A DNA stretch of 64,000 nucleotides from DATCRE01 sp964235605 (GTDB lineage: Bacteria; Bacteroidota; Bacteroidia; Cytophagales; Cyclobacteriaceae): positions 62,001-126,000 of the forward strand of contig CAXSCR010000003.1 in assembly GCA_964235605.1 (NCBI GenBank), written 5' to 3'. Shown one piece after another: positions 37,032 to 46,782 of the stretch. Position numbers and translations under genes: made by a program. The notes beneath the pieces were generated by a model. The model was not told where the DNA came from. It saw nothing but the letters and a program-made list of their open reading frames with translations, and made no database searches. Positions within the stretch are counted from its first letter, which is position 1; each line of letters begins with the position of its first letter.

Positions 37032-37531
37032 ATTTAATTTAAATCAATATATAGAGAATACCTATCTAACGCAAAGGCTAGCACATATTCCAGGGAAATC
37101 GCTTTTAAGTTTTTAATATCAAACTTATAGCTACTGGCTGTTAGCTTTGAGCTGATAGCTCGATTTTTTAAAGTTTTATGTAGGTTACTCACATGCCAGG
37201 CTCATGTTGAGGATTTGTATTCATCGTTTGAAAGCGAGTAAAAATGACTTACTTCCCTCATAGTCACTCGAAGAGGACTATGAGGATTTGTTAGCAGATT
37301 GCCCATCTCGACAAATCATTGTAATGTATTATTTCAACTTGGCTCTTCATGACGTATTCATAAAATGCTGCACTGGAATGTAGATATTTGGTAAAGTCCG
37401 TCTGTTAAAGACCACTTGCCACTCACAGGATTGTGATGCACCAGCCCCCTAAAATAAACAACTATCTACGTGATGATTACACCTGTCCTGTAATATCCAA
37501 CCTTGAACCTGAAACCTAAAACCAACGCACC
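37032..37531. other. Intergenic region with several short repeats
   Basis: It holds a GCT-type heptamer run at 37129-37161 (AGCTACT, GGCTGTT, AGCTTTG, AGCTGAT, AGCT), the second CCTCATAGTC hairpin, and a right-hand GTTC-type arm at 37498-37523 (AACCTTG, AACCTGA, AACCTAA) that ends 9 bases before the stop of the next gene. No gene is seen. Confidence 0.6.
37256..37285. repeat. CCTCATAGTC hairpin repeat, copy 2
   Basis: Identical over 30 bases to the copies at 36535 and 46753, but the homology stops at the stem. This suggests that the stem itself is the conserved unit. Confidence 0.88.
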
Positions 37532-38506
37532 TTAATTACTTCTATCAATGGTAAACTGTACCAGTTGCTCAAGTGATTTCTTATAGACAGAATCAGGAAA
37601 GGTTTTAAGAATTAGCAAAGCTTCTTGATGGTAACGATCCATTGTATTTAGCGCATACTCTATTCCACCAGATTGCTTTACGTAGGCAATTACTTCTTTG
37701 ACTTTTTTAGGCTTATTACTTTCATTCTTCACAATACTAATGATCCGTCTTCTTTCTAACCAACTTGACTTAGAAAGCGCATAGATTAATGGAAGTGTCA
37801 TTTTCTTTTCTTTGATATCAATGCCAAGCGGTTTACCAATCTCCATCTCACCATAATCAAAAAGATCATCCTTTATCTGAAAAGCCATTCCAATTTTTTC
37901 TCCAAAAAGATGCATCTTTTTTACAACATCTTCTGATGCGCCCGAGGAACTTGCACCTACAGCGCAGCAAGAAGCAATAAGTGAAGCCGTCTTTTGGCGT
38001 ATTATTTCAAAATAAATCTCTTCTGTTATATCAAGTTTGCGTGAACGCTCAATTTGTAATAGCTCACCTTCACTCATTTCTTTTACTGCCTCAGAAACAA
38101 TGCTCAGTAAATTATAGTCTTTATTCTCTATAGAAAGAATAAACCCCCTCGATAGAAGGAAATCACCAACAAGAACTGCTACTTTGTTTTTCCACAAGGC
38201 ATTTATAGAAAAAAAACCGCGTCTATAATCTGCCTCATCTACAACATCATCATGAACCAATGTAGCGGTATGAAGAAGTTCAATAAGTGAAGCTCCCCGA
38301 TAAGTCGATTCAGTGATTTGACCACAGGTTGCAGCGCTTAAAAACACAAACATGGGGCGCATTTGTTTGCCTTTGCGCTTAATAATGTAGCCCATAATTT
38401 TGTCTAGTAGCAAAACACGTGTCTTCATGGAAGCTCTAAATTTCTGTTCAAAGCCCTCCATGTGTTGGGCTATTGGTGCTTTTATATCATCTAATCGCAA
38501 CGGCAT
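37532..38506 (-). CDS. Polyprenyl (octaprenyl-type) diphosphate synthase
   Basis: A 324-residue trans-prenyltransferase. The first aspartate-rich motif is HDDVVDEADYRRG and the second is QIKDDLFDYG; both bind the magnesium-diphosphate of the allylic substrate. The bulky residues before the first motif fit a long-chain product, so it probably makes the side chain of menaquinone used by complex I and NDH-2 in this window. The start MPLRLDDIKAPIA is typical of the Bacteroidota enzyme. The stop lies next to a right-hand heptamer arm. Confidence 0.92.
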   Translation of the reverse strand: MPLRLDDIKAPIAQHMEGFEQKFRASMKTRVLLLDKIMGYIIKRKGKQMRPMFVFLSAATCGQITESTYRGASLIELLHTATLVHDDVVDEADYRRGFFSINALWKNKVAVLVGDFLLSRGFILSIENKDYNLLSIVSEAVKEMSEGELLQIERSRKLDITEEIYFEIIRQKTASLIASCCAVGASSSGASEDVVKKMHLFGEKIGMAFQIKDDLFDYGEMEIGKPLGIDIKEKKMTLPLIYALSKSSWLERRRIISIVKNESNKPKKVKEVIAYVKQSGGIEYALNTMDRYHQEALLILKTFPDSVYKKSLEQLVQFTIDRSN

Positions 38507-38723
38507 CGTCGCAATAATACATAAAATTCAAGTGCCAAAATCAAAAGGGAGGTTGCACGTTATAAAAAAAGCATTACCATTTTTTGCTGAGTCAGCGAAT
38601 GTTAGCGCTATGTTAAAAACCTTAAAATAATTGCAACTTGCCCAAACTTATATCAAATCAATACAACACCTAACCACTTATTTTATATTTTTAGCCGAAT
38701 TATTCACCCATGGTGATCTTATT

Positions 38724-39740
38724 ATGAGCGAACTAAGTAAGCCTGCCATACCCCTCAACGAGCGAAAAGTTATTTTAGAATTAATTACCTACGATCTTAA
38801 AGAACACGTAAGGCATGCCGATCTTTCAATTGATGAATTGTTGAAAGAATTCAAGCCCGACAAAGTGAATTGGATTAACGTGGACTGCGTACAGGAGCAT
38901 GCGTTGATTGAGAAACTCCAAGCACATTTCAATCTACACAACCTACTTATTGACGATATTCTTAATGATCAGCGACCCAAAGCTGAAGAATATGACGATT
39001 ACTTATTTTTCACCCTAAAAATGCTTTACGGCATAAAAGGAAACGATATCGATTACGAGCAAATAAGCTTTGTGCTGGGCTCAAATTATCTGATCTCGTT
39101 TCAGGAAAAAGAAGGCGATTTATTCGATGCTTTTAGAGAACGAATAAAACTCGATCAAGGAAAAGTAAGAAAGAAAAAAGCGGATTATCTGCTCTATCGT
39201 CTTATTGACATCATCGTTGACAACTATTATGTGGTGCTTGATAATATAGGTGAGCAGATTGAGCAAATAGAAGAAGACGTTGTTGAAAATCCAACAAACC
39301 AGACCTTCCAAAAAATACAGAGCCTAAAAAAAGAATTAATATATCTACGTAAATCAGTTTACCCTTTACGGGATGCATTAAGTCGTGTTATAAAAGATGA
39401 ATATGGATTTATTGAAGAAGATAACATCCGCTATTTTTCAGATGTATATGACCATGTTATTCACTTAATTGACTCGTTAGAAACTTACAAAGATCTTACT
39501 TCAAGCTTAATGGATATTCATATGAATACCATGAATACAAGAATGAATGAGGTGATGAAGGTCCTCACCGTTATCTCCACCATCTTCATTCCCTTAACCT
39601 TTATTGTAGGTGTTTATGGCATGAACTTCGATTACATGCCTGAGTTACGCTGGCATTACGGTTACACTGCAGTATGGGGAGTTATGACCATAATCGTAAT
39701 TGGTATGTTAGGGTTCTTTCGATATAAACGATGGTTTTGA
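38724..39740 (+). CDS. corA: CorA-type divalent cation channel
   Basis: A 338-residue magnesium/cobalt channel subunit. The long N-terminal cytosolic domain ends with two transmembrane helices; the selectivity motif YGMNFDYMPEL joins them, with the second helix AVWGVMTIIVIGMLGFF and the end YKRWF. The channel is a pentamer gated by intracellular magnesium. The ATG at 38724 (MSELSKPAIPL) is preferred because the 31 codons before it are hydrophobic and not family-like. A heptamer array begins right after the stop. Confidence 0.92.
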   Translation: MSELSKPAIPLNERKVILELITYDLKEHVRHADLSIDELLKEFKPDKVNWINVDCVQEHALIEKLQAHFNLHNLLIDDILNDQRPKAEEYDDYLFFTLKMLYGIKGNDIDYEQISFVLGSNYLISFQEKEGDLFDAFRERIKLDQGKVRKKKADYLLYRLIDIIVDNYYVVLDNIGEQIEQIEEDVVENPTNQTFQKIQSLKKELIYLRKSVYPLRDALSRVIKDEYGFIEEDNIRYFSDVYDHVIHLIDSLETYKDLTSSLMDIHMNTMNTRMNEVMKVLTVISTIFIPLTFIVGVYGMNFDYMPELRWHYGYTAVWGVMTIIVIGMLGFFRYKRWF

Positions 39741-39812
39741 GGTTGGGTATTGGGGACTGGGCATTGTGAATTTGGTCTGTGGACAGTGGACCGTCGACTG
39801 TGGACTACAAGC
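39741..39812. repeat. Heptamer array between convergent corA and HlyC/CorC genes
   Basis: Two core words occur on the same 7-base period. First GGGTATT, GGGGACT, GGGCATT; then, from about 39774, GTCTGTG, GACAGTG, GACCGTC, GACTGTG, GACTAC. The second block is the GTCCACA-type sequence of the 154-bp tandem unit 20 kb away. The array fills the whole space between the two stops. Confidence 0.75.
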
Positions 39813-41123
39813 CTACTCTTCCGTTACCATCTCTTCCTTATCAAATATATCAACCAAGATAATTTGATTTTTAATTCGCTTTACAACGGTAAATACAAAA
39901 TTTTCATAAGCGATGTTCTCACCTACATTTGGTATTCTTCCTAGAATATCAATCAACATACCAGCGAGTGTAACATACGTTTCATTTTCAGTAAGTGGTC
40001 TTGGCAAATGCTCATTTAAATTAACCAATGTAATCGTGCCTAACACCCTATATTTCTTATCAGCAATTTTATCAATCAATGGTGTTTCTGAATCATACTC
40101 GTCCTGTATTTCACCAACTAATTCTTCGAGAATATCTTCCATCGTTATTACGCCTTCAGTTCCTCCAAACTCATCAACTACAATTGCAAATTGAATATGT
40201 TCTTTCTGAAAATCGCGCATGATGTCAATCAGTTTTTTATGCGCTGCGATGTAGTGAGCCGGTCTTATAATTGAATCAATGGTTATTGTGTCAGGTCCGC
40301 CTTTTAATTTTTGAAGCAAATCTTTAGTGAATATAATTCCGACAATGTTATCAAGTGTTCCTTCATAAACTGGTACGCGCGAGTATCCGTTTTCTAGTAT
40401 CTTATTGATCATCTCCTCTATAGGTATCTTCTTACTGATACCAAATAGATTAGTTCTAGGAATCATGGCTTGTCTCGCCGTTCGCTCCGCAAAATCAAAT
40501 GCATTTCTTATAATCTCGTATTTCCTGGCTTCAATTACACCACTTTTTTTACCTTGTTCAACCATCATTTTCAACTCCTCTGGAGAGTGAACGTCACCTT
40601 CCTTCATAGGTGTTATTCCCATCATACGCAAAATGAAATTCGAAAATCCATTTAGTACATATATAATGGGTTTGAACACCCAATAAAATAAATTAAGAGG
40701 AGCAGCTACCCATAATGTTGTTTGCTCAGGTCTTTGTATAGCAAATGATTTAGGGGCTAATTCACCAAACACAATATGAAGTACGGTAATTAATACAAAG
40801 GCAACAGGAAGTGCTGTACTATGTGCTGCTTCTGGTGTAATGGCTAAGCCCAATAGATCAAAACTTTTTATAATGATTTTTGCTACCACACTTTCTCCAA
40901 TCCACCCTAAACCTAAACTGGCAATGGTTATGCCTAACTGTGTCGCTGAAAGATAAGAATCCATATGTGCTATAATGCGGCCAGCGAGTGAGGCCATCCT
41001 ATTACCTTGTTTCGCTTTAATCTCAATTTGAGATGAACGAACTTTAACAATGGCAAACTCTGCTGCAACAAAAAAGGCATTAAGCAGAACTAAGAAAACA
41101 GTAAGTAAAATGTCGATTAACAT
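39813..41123 (-). CDS. HlyC/CorC (CNNM-like) family membrane protein
   Basis: A 436-residue protein. The N-terminal DUF21 domain has four hydrophobic segments (residues 1-170, starting MLIDILLTVFLVLLNAFFVA). Two CBS motifs follow (MIPRTNLFGI to about residue 270 and HIQFAIVVDEFGGTEGV to about 340), then the CorC_HlyC C-terminal domain. Members regulate or carry out magnesium or cobalt efflux; in gliding bacteria the related GldE is involved in motility, but nothing here marks this copy as GldE. It converges with corA, which may matter for magnesium balance. Confidence 0.88.
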   Translation of the reverse strand: MLIDILLTVFLVLLNAFFVAAEFAIVKVRSSQIEIKAKQGNRMASLAGRIIAHMDSYLSATQLGITIASLGLGWIGESVVAKIIIKSFDLLGLAITPEAAHSTALPVAFVLITVLHIVFGELAPKSFAIQRPEQTTLWVAAPLNLFYWVFKPIIYVLNGFSNFILRMMGITPMKEGDVHSPEELKMMVEQGKKSGVIEARKYEIIRNAFDFAERTARQAMIPRTNLFGISKKIPIEEMINKILENGYSRVPVYEGTLDNIVGIIFTKDLLQKLKGGPDTITIDSIIRPAHYIAAHKKLIDIMRDFQKEHIQFAIVVDEFGGTEGVITMEDILEELVGEIQDEYDSETPLIDKIADKKYRVLGTITLVNLNEHLPRPLTENETYVTLAGMLIDILGRIPNVGENIAYENFVFTVVKRIKNQIILVDIFDKEEMVTEE

Positions 41124-41505
41124 AAGCTCGTAAAATACAAATATTCAATCAAGATTAATAAAGTCTGTATTTAAAGTTGCATCATAATCCATGCAGCCTA
41201 CGATTATGCTGTTATCTAATATGACTAAGTATGATTTAGATTGATTCATCTATGTAGTTCACATACTTTACAAACCGAATGAAATAGTTCATACTGCTTT
41301 CATTATTTAAGAAGAGGAAGCATGATACCTCTTACAAATGTTTATACTGAGAATATGGCCTTCCGGAGTGAGATGCTGCCTGATTCTGTTTGCTATTGAA
41401 ATCATTTTGATCTTTGCCTAATTAATGTCTATATAATACTATGCATCGAAAAAGGCTACCTAGTTGGTAGCCTTCTTGCTATTACTTATAAATCTCTTTG
41501 TTCAA
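41124..41505. other. 382-base intergenic region
   Basis: Apart from the terminator at 41449-41477 I see no structure. The left part probably contains the promoter of the HlyC/CorC gene. Confidence 0.5.
41449..41477 (-). terminator. Rho-independent terminator of the coiled-coil lipoprotein gene
   Basis: AAGGCTACC and GGTAGCCTT pair around a 5-base loop, followed on the minus strand by a T run. It lies 29 bases past the stop at 41506. Confidence 0.85.
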
Positions 41506-42258
41506 CTAGTTCAGTTTCTTCTCTAAAGCAGCAATGTTAGCTGCAGCCTCAGCCTTACCTAATGATTGTGATTTCTTATAAAGCTCAAGTGCTTCTCTCA
41601 ACGTTTCTTTCTTTTTACGCGGAGCAAGCTTTGTGCGGTTAGCAGCTTCTTCTACAGCTTGTGCGCGTGCATAGTAAGCATCTCCCTCTGTCATTTTACT
41701 TTGAATCATTAGCTCCTGTATACGGGCTTCTATTAAAGCAAGTTCTTGTTGCTTGCCTTCGAGCTGGGTATTTTTATCAGCAATTTCAGCTTCTTGCATG
41801 CCTACCGTAGAGATCAAATTTTGATTTTCACTCTTGTATTTTTCAACAGTTTCCTGTAGCTCTACTATCTCTTTTGTTTTTGCTTCAAGATCAGCCTTTA
41901 ACTTTTTAATTGTTTTTGAAAAAGCCGCTGAATTGGCTTTTGAGGATTTAAGTGTTGTTTCTAACTCATCGATTTTCTTTTGCGTATCTCTGACATAAGA
42001 ATTAATGTCTTTCATGCGTGAAGAATAGTCGTCATACGTTGTTCCTTCAACCATATTTACGCGCAATAGTTGACGGCTTGCATCAATGGAGTCCATTAAT
42101 GTTCCTACCTCTGTTAACGTTTGTGCCATTTGCTGGCTGGTTTCTAACTCTACTTTCAGTGAGTCAACCTGAGATTTTAGTTGTTCTTTTTCTTTGGTGT
42201 CACAACTGCTTGTAGCAATAGCTAATGCTAAAGGGAAGGCATAAATCAATTTTTTCAT
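41506..42258 (-). CDS. Coiled-coil lipoprotein of unknown function
   Basis: A 250-residue exported protein. The start MKKLIYAFPLALAIATSSCD gives a signal sequence with lipobox (TSSC), so the ATG at 42258 is preferred over an upstream one. From residue 27 to about 200 the chain is a nearly continuous coiled coil with heptad leucines (EQLKSQVDSLKVELETSQ). The last 50 residues (MTEGDAYYARAQAVEEAANR) look like one TPR-type hairpin. Probably an outer-membrane or periplasmic structural protein; the partner is unknown. Confidence 0.82.
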   Translation of the reverse strand: MKKLIYAFPLALAIATSSCDTKEKEQLKSQVDSLKVELETSQQMAQTLTEVGTLMDSIDASRQLLRVNMVEGTTYDDYSSRMKDINSYVRDTQKKIDELETTLKSSKANSAAFSKTIKKLKADLEAKTKEIVELQETVEKYKSENQNLISTVGMQEAEIADKNTQLEGKQQELALIEARIQELMIQSKMTEGDAYYARAQAVEEAANRTKLAPRKKKETLREALELYKKSQSLGKAEAAANIAALEKKLN

Positions 42259-42399
42259 ATAAATTATATTTGTTCTTATACAACAAAAGTACACTTGATT
42301 TCGAGGTTTAAAGGTTTGTAGACATATTTATTTGCTTGAATATAGATAATTGGCAAAAATTGCTGAGCGTAAAGTATGCAACATTCTAAGGTATTGTTT

Positions 42400-42428
42400 T
42401 TGTGATTGATTAAAGGGGGCTAAATTTG
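42400..42428 (+). promoter_or_regulatory. Bacteroidota-type promoter of the NDH-2 gene
   Basis: TTG (42400-42402), an 18-base spacer and TAAATTTG (42421-42428) fit the TTG/TAnnTTTG pattern, 28 bases upstream of the start codon. Confidence 0.65.
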
Positions 42429-42456
42429 CACCCGTTTTAAACTTGAAGAATATTCA

Positions 42457-43773
42457 ATGCCCAAATTAATAACGACGCACACACGCATAGCAGATTTGGG
42501 CAAGCCCCGGATTATTGTTATTGGTGGTGGATTTGGAGGTCTGGAGATCGCCAAAGGTTTACGTGGTTTGAAAGCGCAAGTCGTGCTCTTCGATAAAAAC
42601 AATCACCACACATTTCAACCGCTTCTTTATCAAGTCGCGACATCCGGTCTCGAGACAAATTCCATTGTATTTCCGTTCCGCAAACGCTTCGCCAATCAAG
42701 ATGATTTCTACTTTCGTTTGGGTGAAGTGGTATCCATAAATCCATCTGAGAATTGCATTCAAACCTCCATAGGAGAAGTAAAGTATGATTATCTCGTAAT
42801 TGCTAACGGGGCAAATACGAACTTTTATGGCATGAAGGAATTGAAAGATAATGCATTCTCTTTAAAATCCATTACAGATGCCATCAAATTAAGAAACAAG
42901 ATCATACGCAATTTTGAAAATGCCCTATTAACTGATGATCCAGAAATGATAAACAGTTTAATGGACTTTGTAATTGTAGGCGGTGGCCCTACTGGTGTTG
43001 AGTTAGCAGGGGCATTGTCAGAACTAAAACGGCATGTGTTTCCAAAAGATTATAAAGAGCTTGAGTTAAGCCACATGGATATACATTTAGTAGAGTCTGG
43101 TGGTAGGTTGCTTGGAGGCATGTCGGAGAAGGCGTCAAGCAAAGCACTTGACTATCTTCAAAACATGGGTGTTAAAGTGCATTTGAATTGTGCTGTAAAA
43201 TCGTATGATGGTTATGAGGTGCTTTTTAATACTGGAGAAAAATTAATAAGCCGAACCTTAGTATGGGCTGCTGGCGTAAAAGGAGAACCAATTTCCGGAA
43301 TTACCGAAGATTCTATAGGCAGGGGCTCACGCATTAAAGTAGATGAGTTCAATCGCGTAAAGGGTTATGAAAACATCTTTGCTATAGGTGATGCAGCCCT
43401 CATGGAAGGAACTGATGTTCACTTTGAAAAAGGCCACCCTCAAATGGCGCAGCCTGCCATTCAACAAGGTCGCCTTCTTGCGAAGAATCTTAAAAGGTTA
43501 ATTAACAATAAGCCACTAAAACCCTTTAGATATAACGACATGGGTTCTATGGCGACAGTTGGTAGAAATCGTGCCGTTGCAGATCTTAAAGCATTTAAGT
43601 TTCAAGGTTTCTTTGCATGGCTTATTTGGATGTTCATTCACTTGATTTCAATAGTAGGTTTTAGAAATAAGGTATTCACCCTTTTGAGCTGGTTGTGGAG
43701 TTACTTTTCATATGATAAGAGCAATAGACTTATCATCAGCAGGAATAGAGACAAAGAAGAAGAGTTAAAATAA
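42457..43773 (+). CDS. ndh: Type II NADH dehydrogenase (NDH-2)
   Basis: A 438-residue flavoprotein that oxidises NADH and reduces quinone without pumping protons. Two dinucleotide folds are visible: FAD site IVIGGGFGGLEIAKGL (about 21-36) and NADH site FVIVGGGPTGVELAGALSEL (about 170-189); the FAD C-terminal motif is IFAIGDAALM. AQPAIQQGR is the quinone/flavin-side AQxAxQ motif. The hydrophobic C terminus (FAWLIWMFIHLISIVGF) should bind the membrane. It gives the cell a non-pumping route beside the complete complex I encoded 4 kb downstream. Confidence 0.93.
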   Translation: MPKLITTHTRIADLGKPRIIVIGGGFGGLEIAKGLRGLKAQVVLFDKNNHHTFQPLLYQVATSGLETNSIVFPFRKRFANQDDFYFRLGEVVSINPSENCIQTSIGEVKYDYLVIANGANTNFYGMKELKDNAFSLKSITDAIKLRNKIIRNFENALLTDDPEMINSLMDFVIVGGGPTGVELAGALSELKRHVFPKDYKELELSHMDIHLVESGGRLLGGMSEKASSKALDYLQNMGVKVHLNCAVKSYDGYEVLFNTGEKLISRTLVWAAGVKGEPISGITEDSIGRGSRIKVDEFNRVKGYENIFAIGDAALMEGTDVHFEKGHPQMAQPAIQQGRLLAKNLKRLINNKPLKPFRYNDMGSMATVGRNRAVADLKAFKFQGFFAWLIWMFIHLISIVGFRNKVFTLLSWLWSYFSYDKSNRLIISRNRDKEEELK

Positions 43774-43802
43774 TTTGATCCACAAAGAATTTACCTAAGC
43801 AG

Positions 43803-45749
43803 ATGGCCGAAGCTAGTAAATATGCAACCCCCCTATCCGCAGCAGGAGTATTAGTTTCGTTAGGCATTATATATGGAGATATTGGTACCTCTCCACTGTA
43901 TGTTTTCAAAGCTATTGTTGGTAAGCATGTAATTTCAGAGCAGCTAATCCTAGGTGGGTTATCTTGTGTATTCTGGACACTTACGCTAATCACAACTATA
44001 AAATATGTTTACCTCGCCCTCAATGCGAATAATAAAGGTGAAGGTGGGATATTTGCCTTATATGCCTTAGTAAGAAGATACAAAGCTGGCTGGGTTATCT
44101 ATCCTGCTATTATTGGTTGCGCTACGCTAATCTCCGATGGTTTCATTACACCCGCCATTACAATTTCAGCAGCCATAGAAGGCCTTGCATTAAAATACCC
44201 TTCTCTTCCTACAGTCCCTATTGTGATCGGTATCCTTGTTCTCTTATTCTTTTTTCAACAATTTGGAACGAGCGTCGTAGGTAAGACTTTTGGTCCTATT
44301 ATGTTAGTCTGGTTTATTAGCCTCGGGTTATTAGGGGTACATCAACTTTGGGGAGACTTCCATGTATTCAAAGCAATAAATCCTTTTTATGCTTGGGATC
44401 TGCTTACTAAATATCCGGAAGGTTTCTGGCTCTTGGGTGCGGTATTTCTTTGTACAACTGGCGCAGAAGCGCTCTATGCCGACCTTGGTCACTGCGGCAT
44501 AGGCAATATACGTGTAGGCTGGGGATTTGTTAAAGTATGTTTGTTATTAAATTACTTTGGACAAGGAGCTTGGTTGCTTGAACAAGAAGGTTCAGTGCTA
44601 GGGAGTCAAATACCTTTTTATACCATCATACCCCAACAATTCTATTACTTCGGAATTGGTATCGCCACCCTTGCGGCTATTATTGCCAGTCAGGCTTTAA
44701 TTTCGGGAACCTTCACACTCGTGAATGAAGCCATGAAACTTAAGCTATGGCCTGCAACCCGCGTCAGTTATCCAAGTCAGATAAAAGGTCAAATCTATAT
44801 CCCTGCTATTAACTGGATTTTACTCGCAGGTACTATTATGGTTGTTTTGATATTTAAGAAATCAACCCAAATGGAAGGCGCTTATGGTTTAGCTATCACA
44901 TTTGATATGTTGATGACTACTTCGTTATTGGTGTATTACTTTTCCACTTCTAAAAAGTCAACCATACGGTCTGTCATACTCGCGCTTGTGTTCTTCTCTC
45001 TTGAAGGCATGTTCCTGGTTTCAAACCTAAGTAAGTTCGCTCATGGCGGATGGTTCAGCTTTACAATTGCCGGATTCTTCTTTGTAATGATGTTTATTCT
45101 TCTACGTGCTCGCATGCTGCGCGACAGACACACGGAGTTTGTCGATTTAAAACATTACGTTACCATGCTTCAGGATTTACAGGCTGATACAACAGTGACC
45201 AAAGAAGCTACCAATCTCGTGTACCTGGCTGTGGCCGATAGCAAGCGATACATTGACTCTAACATCATCTATTCTATCTTTAAGAAAAGACCCAAGCGTG
45301 CTGATGTTTATTGGTTTCTGCATATTGAAACCGTTGATAGTCCTTTTACAAGTAAATATGTTGTTGACACCATTATACCAAAAAAGTGTTTTTTCATACG
45401 CCTAAAACTCGGTTTTAAAACTGATCACCGGGTAAATCTCCTCTTCAATAAAATTATTCATGAGATGGCCGACGCGGGTGAAATTGATTTAACTAGTCCC
45501 TATCCCTCATTACATAAGTATAGTATGATGGGCGATTTCAAATTCATCATTCTACATTCCTGGGCTTCGTCTGATAGTGAGATATCATCTTTCGACAGGG
45601 TTATGATTATGAGTTACCGCCTGTTAAAAGATTACAGTTTAAGCACCGAAGAACTCTATGGTATTGAGGCCGCTAACCTTGAAGTGGAGAAGGTTCCAAT
45701 ACAAGTAGGCCCACAAGCCAAAGTAAAGATTAAAAGAGAGATAGAGTAA
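43803..45749 (+). CDS. kup: KUP-family potassium uptake protein
   Basis: A 648-residue transporter with about 12 transmembrane helices in the first 450 residues and a long cytosolic C-terminal domain. The start region SLGIIYGDIGTSPLYVFKA is the KUP signature, as are GEGGIFALYALVRR and GAEALYADLGHCG. It takes up potassium by proton symport. It begins 29 bases after ndh and is probably co-transcribed with it. Confidence 0.95.
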   Translation: MAEASKYATPLSAAGVLVSLGIIYGDIGTSPLYVFKAIVGKHVISEQLILGGLSCVFWTLTLITTIKYVYLALNANNKGEGGIFALYALVRRYKAGWVIYPAIIGCATLISDGFITPAITISAAIEGLALKYPSLPTVPIVIGILVLLFFFQQFGTSVVGKTFGPIMLVWFISLGLLGVHQLWGDFHVFKAINPFYAWDLLTKYPEGFWLLGAVFLCTTGAEALYADLGHCGIGNIRVGWGFVKVCLLLNYFGQGAWLLEQEGSVLGSQIPFYTIIPQQFYYFGIGIATLAAIIASQALISGTFTLVNEAMKLKLWPATRVSYPSQIKGQIYIPAINWILLAGTIMVVLIFKKSTQMEGAYGLAITFDMLMTTSLLVYYFSTSKKSTIRSVILALVFFSLEGMFLVSNLSKFAHGGWFSFTIAGFFFVMMFILLRARMLRDRHTEFVDLKHYVTMLQDLQADTTVTKEATNLVYLAVADSKRYIDSNIIYSIFKKRPKRADVYWFLHIETVDSPFTSKYVVDTIIPKKCFFIRLKLGFKTDHRVNLLFNKIIHEMADAGEIDLTSPYPSLHKYSMMGDFKFIILHSWASSDSEISSFDRVMIMSYRLLKDYSLSTEELYGIEAANLEVEKVPIQVGPQAKVKIKREIE

Positions 45750-45766
45750 TTAATTTGATAAAAAAA

Positions 45767-45796
45767 AGGGGTGATAATAATAGCCTAACCTCTTTG
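45767..45796. terminator. Weak bidirectional terminator between kup and the CBS gene
   Basis: AGGGGT and ACCTCT pair (one G-U) around a 15-base loop, with an A run on the left and T-rich sequence on the right. It lies between the two converging stops. Confidence 0.5.
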
Positions 45797-45817
45797 TTTT
45801 CTTATCCTTAGCTGTTA

Positions 45818-46246
45818 CTATCTCGTAATATAACTTTCTAGATACTCGATTATATTTTTCTGATCTTCAATAATGTGCTTTACAACGTCACCTATTGAAA
45901 TCATACCAACAAGAATATCATTCTCTACAACGGGTAAGTGACGAATGTGTTTTTTAGTCATCAGTTTCATACAGTCTTCAATACTAGTTTCGGGAGAAAC
46001 CGTAAAAGGATGTGGTGTCATCAAATCACCTATAGGTGTATCTTTCGAAGATTTACCTTTTAGTATAAGTTTACGAGCATAGTCTCGTTCAGTAAAAATA
46101 CCAACCAGTTTATCCTTCTCTACAATCAAGAGCCCACCGATATTTCTATCACACATTAATTCTATAGCATTTAAAACCATTATATCAGGGTCTACCGAAT
46201 AAACAATTCTGCCTTTTGCTTGAAGGATGTCATTAACTTTTTTCAT
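45818..46246 (-). CDS. Tandem CBS-domain protein
   Basis: A 142-residue protein made of two CBS motifs (about residues 10-65 and 75-135): VDPDIMVLNAIELMCDRNIG then LVGIFTERDYARK, and VSPETSIEDCMKLMTKKHIR then LVGMISIGDVVK. Such pairs bind adenosyl nucleotides and act as energy sensors, often on a separate partner. No partner is encoded next to it except the converging kup gene. The ATG at 46246 (MKKVNDIL) is chosen because the preceding 19 codons are not family-like. Confidence 0.9.
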   Translation of the reverse strand: MKKVNDILQAKGRIVYSVDPDIMVLNAIELMCDRNIGGLLIVEKDKLVGIFTERDYARKLILKGKSSKDTPIGDLMTPHPFTVSPETSIEDCMKLMTKKHIRHLPVVENDILVGMISIGDVVKHIIEDQKNIIEYLESYITR

Positions 46247-46538
46247 GGGTTTTTCTTTTAGGGTCGGATCAATGAATTTAACGCATTTCAAAGTTAAAAA
46301 CAATAAAAACGCATTCGAACTATAATTTTTTCATATTTAACCCGCCCAATCTATTAAGCCTTCATCTTTAAGGCCAACCGAAATCTCATTAGCATGAAGC
46401 ACGATTTCCATTTCACTCTTATATGGTTTATTTCGGTGCCTAATTAATTAAACACTTTAATGTCATCTGGAGAGAATTTTGTCCGGCAATTTGGAAAAAG
46501 GAAAACAGTCCCTTGGCCAATTGTTCTGGAATTTGTCT

Positions 46539-46747
46539 TTATGATGAATTTGCACTCATGCTTAGACAGCCAAATCTCTCTTGTATGGAATCTACCATGC
46601 AATAATCCAATTCGAACGGTGGCTTGTGTTGATAAATTCCGCTTTCAATTTCTTTCTCTACGATTTTTTTGTCAGATGTCAGGAAATAGAATCTGTCTTT
46701 AAATGTTGGTAAGTCAGTCGTTTGGAATCTTAGCAGTGTGTCATTTT
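46539..46747 (-). pseudogene. Possible remnant of an unknown gene
   Basis: The minus strand is open for about 69 codons without a start codon and reads KDRFYFLTSDKKIVEKEIES, then GIYQHKPPFELDYCMVDSIQ, before a TAA at 46539-46541. The wording looks protein-like, and reading can resume in the same frame past the stop (RQIPEQLAKGLFSFF). I do not recognise the family. The upstream side is cut at the CCTCATAGTC hairpin, so an older gene may have been truncated there. Confidence 0.35.
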
Positions 46748-46752
46748 TTTTC

Positions 46753-46782
46753 CCTCATAGTCACTCGAAGAGGACTATGAGG
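46753..46782. repeat. CCTCATAGTC hairpin repeat, copy 3
   Basis: Same 30-base hairpin as copy 1. The similarity extends to about 46832, including GTTGCACCATCAACTTGTAT, so copies 1 and 3 share an element of roughly 82 bases. Confidence 0.9.

Noticed and set aside
46460..46702. An 80-codon plus-strand open frame starting MSSGENFVRQFGKRK
   Set aside because: It is antisense to the more protein-like minus-strand frame at 46539-46747 and has no recognisable motif.
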